From IMG/VR virus record IMGVR_UViG_3300020109_000047, positions 1 to 40,092 of that record: DNA of 40,092 nt; one strand, 5' to 3'. Shown piece by piece: positions 38,062 to 40,092 of this stretch (within the stretch, counting starts at the first letter, position 1; each line of letters begins with the position of its first letter). The notes below the pieces were generated by a model. The model made no database searches. It was not told the origin of the DNA and saw only the letters and a list, made by a program, of their open reading frames with translations. A program made the position numbers and the translations under genes. The stretch is from a virus.

Positions 38062-38232
38062 ATGAAAAAATTAGTTTTACTTTCTGCTGCTTTTTTTACG
38101 ACAATTTCTCTTTTGACGGCTTGTGGTGAAAAAGGAACTGGAAACGCAACTTCAGATGCAACACCAGAAGCTACTGTTGAGGCAACTACTGAAGCTACGA
38201 CTGTTGTAAAAGATACTGCTGTTGTTAAGTAA
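38062..38232 (+). CDS. Small lipoprotein, 56 aa
   Basis: The product starts with a lipoprotein signal (MKKLVLLSAAFFTTISLLTAC, cut after LLTA, Cys21). The mature part has 36 residues and contains Ala/Thr/Glu repeats (DATPEATVEATTEATTVV). It is much smaller than usual host lipoproteins. Phages use short lipoproteins to block receptors (for example T5 Llp), which is knowledge from other phages and not shown here. It ends at an intrinsic terminator. Confidence 0.82.
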   Translation: MKKLVLLSAAFFTTISLLTACGEKGTGNATSDATPEATVEATTEATTVVKDTAVVK

Positions 38233-38258
38233 TTAGGAAATATCCTAAAAAAAGAAAA

Positions 38259-38284
38259 CCCACTTCAAAAGAGTGGGTTTTTTA
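38259..38284 (+). terminator. Intrinsic terminator
   Basis: CCCACT TCAAAAG AGTGGG followed by a T run, between the lipoprotein gene and the convergent tmRNA. Confidence 0.9.
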
Positions 38285-38286
38285 AT

Positions 38287-38677
38287 TGGTGGATCCGGAG
38301 GGACTCGAACCCTCGTCCGGTTCATCTTGTTTAAGAGACGACTACATGTTTAGGTTGGTATTTTCTAATACCCCAAAATATTTGATTTGTTCTTCAACAT
38401 CGTAAATCAACAACCAATGGTCCCGAATCGGATTTAGAGAGCCATCCGGTGTGCTCTATCAAACTACGACTTCTGTTGCTAGGTTATATGTCTGCCGACC
38501 CCCCGTTTCCGTATCTAATTAAGCTACAGTAACTTCAGAACCTCTTACTAATCCAAGAGTTTCCATTTTGTTTAGCACATTGCCAGTTGTTTTGTGAATC
38601 AGTTTTTAACGAGATTAATTCAGTCCCGACATGCTTCTATTATTCAACCAACGCCCGTCAAATCCAAAAACGGACCC
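38287..38677 (-). ncRNA. ssrA: tmRNA (transfer-messenger RNA)
   Basis: The minus strand starts GGGTCCG, continues with GGATTTGACGGG, and ends in a T-arm (GAGGG TTCGAGT CCCTC), CGGATCC, A and an encoded CCA. The acceptor GGGTCCG / CGGATCC has one G-U pair. The mRNA-like part resumes after CAACTGGC, with the tag frame from GGC (38584) to TAA (38519). It encodes 21 residues, beginning GNVLNKMETLGLVR and ending GSEVTVA, plus the Ala charged on the RNA. The usual Bacteroidota end is ALAA. At 391 bases it is normal for tmRNA. It rescues stalled ribosomes and tags the product. It is not annotated by any protein gene on either strand. Confidence 0.93.
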
Positions 38678-38683
38678 ATAATA

Positions 38684-38735
38684 TCAAAGAACTATATATA
38701 AATACAAATATAATTATATTTATCTAATATGGCAA
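38684..38735 (-). promoter_or_regulatory. Host-type promoter plus boxA-like leader of tmRNA
   Basis: On the minus strand: TTG (38735-38733), 20 bases, TATATTTG (38712-38705), then GTTCTTTGA (38692-38684), 6 bases before the mature 5' end. The -33 element overlaps the start codon of the divergent gene 38729. Confidence 0.78.
38717..38723 (+). promoter_or_regulatory. TATTTAT promoter-like motif
   Basis: 5-base gap to ATG 38729, divergent from and overlapping the tmRNA promoter. Confidence 0.5.
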
Positions 38736-39778
38736 GTGAAACCTATGAATTTTTACAAAAAGTTGCTAAAGGAAAAGAAACCAGTAGATGGTCTTACCCT
38801 GATGATTTAATTAATTACATTTCTTATTCAAAAGGTAAATCACCAAAAGTTGAAATTACTTTTGATGATGACGATGATTTTTTGGAAGTTTTAAATGTAA
38901 CAGATGATGATGATAAGTATATGTGGCGTAGATTTACTGGTAGAGGTTACTATGATTATGATTTTGATATGTGGAGATATGAAGAAGATTTTAGAGAAGG
39001 ATATATTGTTGGAGCTTTTAAAGGTGAAAACATTGTACTTACAAATAAAATTTTAAGTCTTACCGATCCAACCTTACAACTTAATGCCGATATAGTAGAT
39101 TACACACCTATTTCAAAATTTTTAGATGCAAAATTCCCAGATGAAATGTCTGATATTACATATGAATATGGGAGATATAATGAAGAATGTGTTTCAAGAG
39201 AAGTACAAAAAATACTAAGAAATGAAACAAATAATCCATTTAGAAACTTTGGTATTGTACAAAAACAACATTCTTATAAATTTGTAACATCTGTAAACAT
39301 TTTATTAAATCTATATAAAATGTTAAATGCTGAAGATGAAGATTTAAAAGGAATGTTAACATTATTATATAAAACTTATGGTGATAAAGATCCTGGTGGT
39401 TGGTACGATTTGGAATATAATGTTTTTTGTGATGATTATGATGAAGAAGGGTTCCAAAAAGAAGTTACTCGAAATCTTGAAAAGATTTTAGAAAGAGTTG
39501 AGGAAGATTTTGAAGGTGTTGACCAAGAAGAATATAATAAAATGCTTGATGTTATTTTAAAAATTGGTGGGTTTAATACTATTATTGAATTACCAGGTAA
39601 GAATATGCAAGTATTTTTCCATAGATTTGAACCCAGAACAAACAAATTATATTTTGATGTTTGGAAAGGAAATAAAAAAGAACAAAGGTCTATTACTAAT
39701 CTTGAAGATTTAAATTTAGCTCTATATCATCCTGAATTACTTGAAAATATAAAAAAAGTATTAAAAAAACTTTTGTAA
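38729..39778 (+). CDS. Acidic hypothetical protein
   Basis: The 349-residue protein (MASETYEFLQKVAKGKETSR...) is rich in Asp/Glu and Tyr (FDDDDDFLEVLNVTDDDDKY; YDYDFDMWRYEEDFREGYIV). It has a helical middle (SVNILLNLYKMLNAEDEDLK) and a compact C-terminal beta segment (GKNMQVFFHRFEPRTNKLYF). No catalytic motif is recognised. It ends inside the next promoter. Confidence 0.8.
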   Translation: MASETYEFLQKVAKGKETSRWSYPDDLINYISYSKGKSPKVEITFDDDDDFLEVLNVTDDDDKYMWRRFTGRGYYDYDFDMWRYEEDFREGYIVGAFKGENIVLTNKILSLTDPTLQLNADIVDYTPISKFLDAKFPDEMSDITYEYGRYNEECVSREVQKILRNETNNPFRNFGIVQKQHSYKFVTSVNILLNLYKMLNAEDEDLKGMLTLLYKTYGDKDPGGWYDLEYNVFCDDYDEEGFQKEVTRNLEKILERVEEDFEGVDQEEYNKMLDVILKIGGFNTIIELPGKNMQVFFHRFEPRTNKLYFDVWKGNKKEQRSITNLEDLNLALYHPELLENIKKVLKKLL

Positions 39779-39802
39779 ATCAAAATAATATTTCTATATT
39801 TG
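39773..39802 (+). promoter_or_regulatory. Host-type promoter
   Basis: TTG (39773-39775, last codon of the upstream gene), 19 bases, TATATTTG (39795-39802), 4 bases to ATG 39807. Confidence 0.78.
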
Positions 39803-39806
39803 TCGT

Positions 39807-40092
39807 ATGGAAAGAAATTTTGAACTATTAAAACAAGTACTATCGGTACCAACCAAAACTTATCAAGAAGATTTGATGATTGATTTTATAACAGAATGGT
39901 TGGATGAAAATAAAATCCCCTATTATGTTGATAACTTCTACAACATATATGCAACAAAACAAACTGATGAAAATATTAAATACTTTCCTTGTGTGGTTGC
40001 ACATACAGATACGGTACATACAATCGATTCTATCAATGTTGTTGAAGTACAACTACCAAACGCTCAAAAAGAAATTAAATTAGCCCTTAAAG
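39807..40092 (+). CDS. M20/M42-type metallopeptidase, N-terminal part (cut by window end)
   Basis: ATG 39807 gives MERNFELLKQVLSVPTKTYQ, followed by LMIDFITEWLDENKIPYYVD and CVVAHTDTVHTI. The last is the first zinc-binding motif (HTDTV) of M20-family peptidases such as peptidase T and carboxypeptidase G2 types. The frame is open to base 40092, so only about 95 residues are visible. A host-type promoter stands 4 bases before the ATG. Its role in a phage is unclear. Confidence 0.82.
   Translation, partial: MERNFELLKQVLSVPTKTYQEDLMIDFITEWLDENKIPYYVDNFYNIYATKQTDENIKYFPCVVAHTDTVHTIDSINVVEVQLPNAQKEIKLALK

Noticed and set aside
1-40092. Whole-genome UGA or UAG recoding
   Set aside because: Most genes end in TAA, TGA stops are used at natural ends (for example the ATGA overlap at 19128-19131), and no gene contains repeated in-frame TGA or TAG.

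Overview
The window is a strongly AT-rich, densely packed stretch that reads as part of a large tailed-phage genome infecting a Bacteroidota (Flavobacteriia-like) host. The host is suggested by four things seen in the sequence: promoters of the Bacteroidota type (TTG, 19-20 bases, TAnnTTTG), an almost general lack of Shine-Dalgarno sequences, a protein ending in a type IX secretion (T9SS, type B) sorting domain, and a tmRNA of Bacteroidota form. The phage assignment rests on many short unknown genes, several peptidoglycan hydrolases, holin-like peptides, a tRNA, a tmRNA, and structural-type proteins with shared terminal tags. No terminase, capsid, portal or polymerase gene lies in the window.

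Layout. 1-4.7 kb: 2OG-Fe(II) oxygenase and tagged proteins of unknown function. 4.7-7.7 kb: SlyD-like FKBP, then a lysis-like group (M15 peptidase, lysozyme-like protein, small membrane protein). 7.8-9.5 kb: three secreted proteins, the last with a T9SS type B sorting domain. 9.6-11.2 kb (minus strand): a gene broken by an in-frame TAA, a small protein, a two-helix membrane protein and a tagged protein. 11.2-15.3 kb: virion-type proteins, an L,D-transpeptidase, and a minus-strand pair of GMP reductase/IMPDH-like enzyme and hotdog thioesterase. 15.4-18.8 kb: metallopeptidase, acidic unknown proteins and a lipoprotein. 18.9-28.9 kb: long tagged proteins with duplicated ends, probably head or ejected proteins. 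29-31.6 kb: two glycosyltransferases. 31.6-36.9 kb: small genes, tRNA-Arg, a papain-like protein, a holin-like peptide, a putative DNA glycosylase, a second LAS peptidase, and an RNA-rich segment at 34.0-34.7 kb. 37.0-38.0 kb: about 0.9 kb of apparently structured non-coding RNA. 38.1-40.1 kb: small lipoprotein, minus-strand tmRNA, an acidic protein and the start of an M20-type peptidase.

Two promoter classes can be read by eye. One has TATTTAT, usually 3-6 or 12-15 bases before the ATG, and precedes most structural-type genes on both strands. The other is the host type, which precedes a minority of genes at a fixed 4-base gap and also drives three stable-RNA units. Those three units share a boxA-like GTTCTTTGA leader of the kind found on rRNA operons. 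In both classes the predicted transcription start falls near the ATG, so many mRNAs may be leaderless.

The most striking pattern is a family of short terminal tags on at least thirteen otherwise unrelated proteins. The tags carry [LI]xE motifs spaced like the propeptide or capsid-targeting sequences of T4-type head proteins. I infer that they sort cargo into the prohead and are cleaved by a prohead protease. The T9SS cassette, the tmRNA with an unusual tag and the boxA-led RNAs are the other leading observations.
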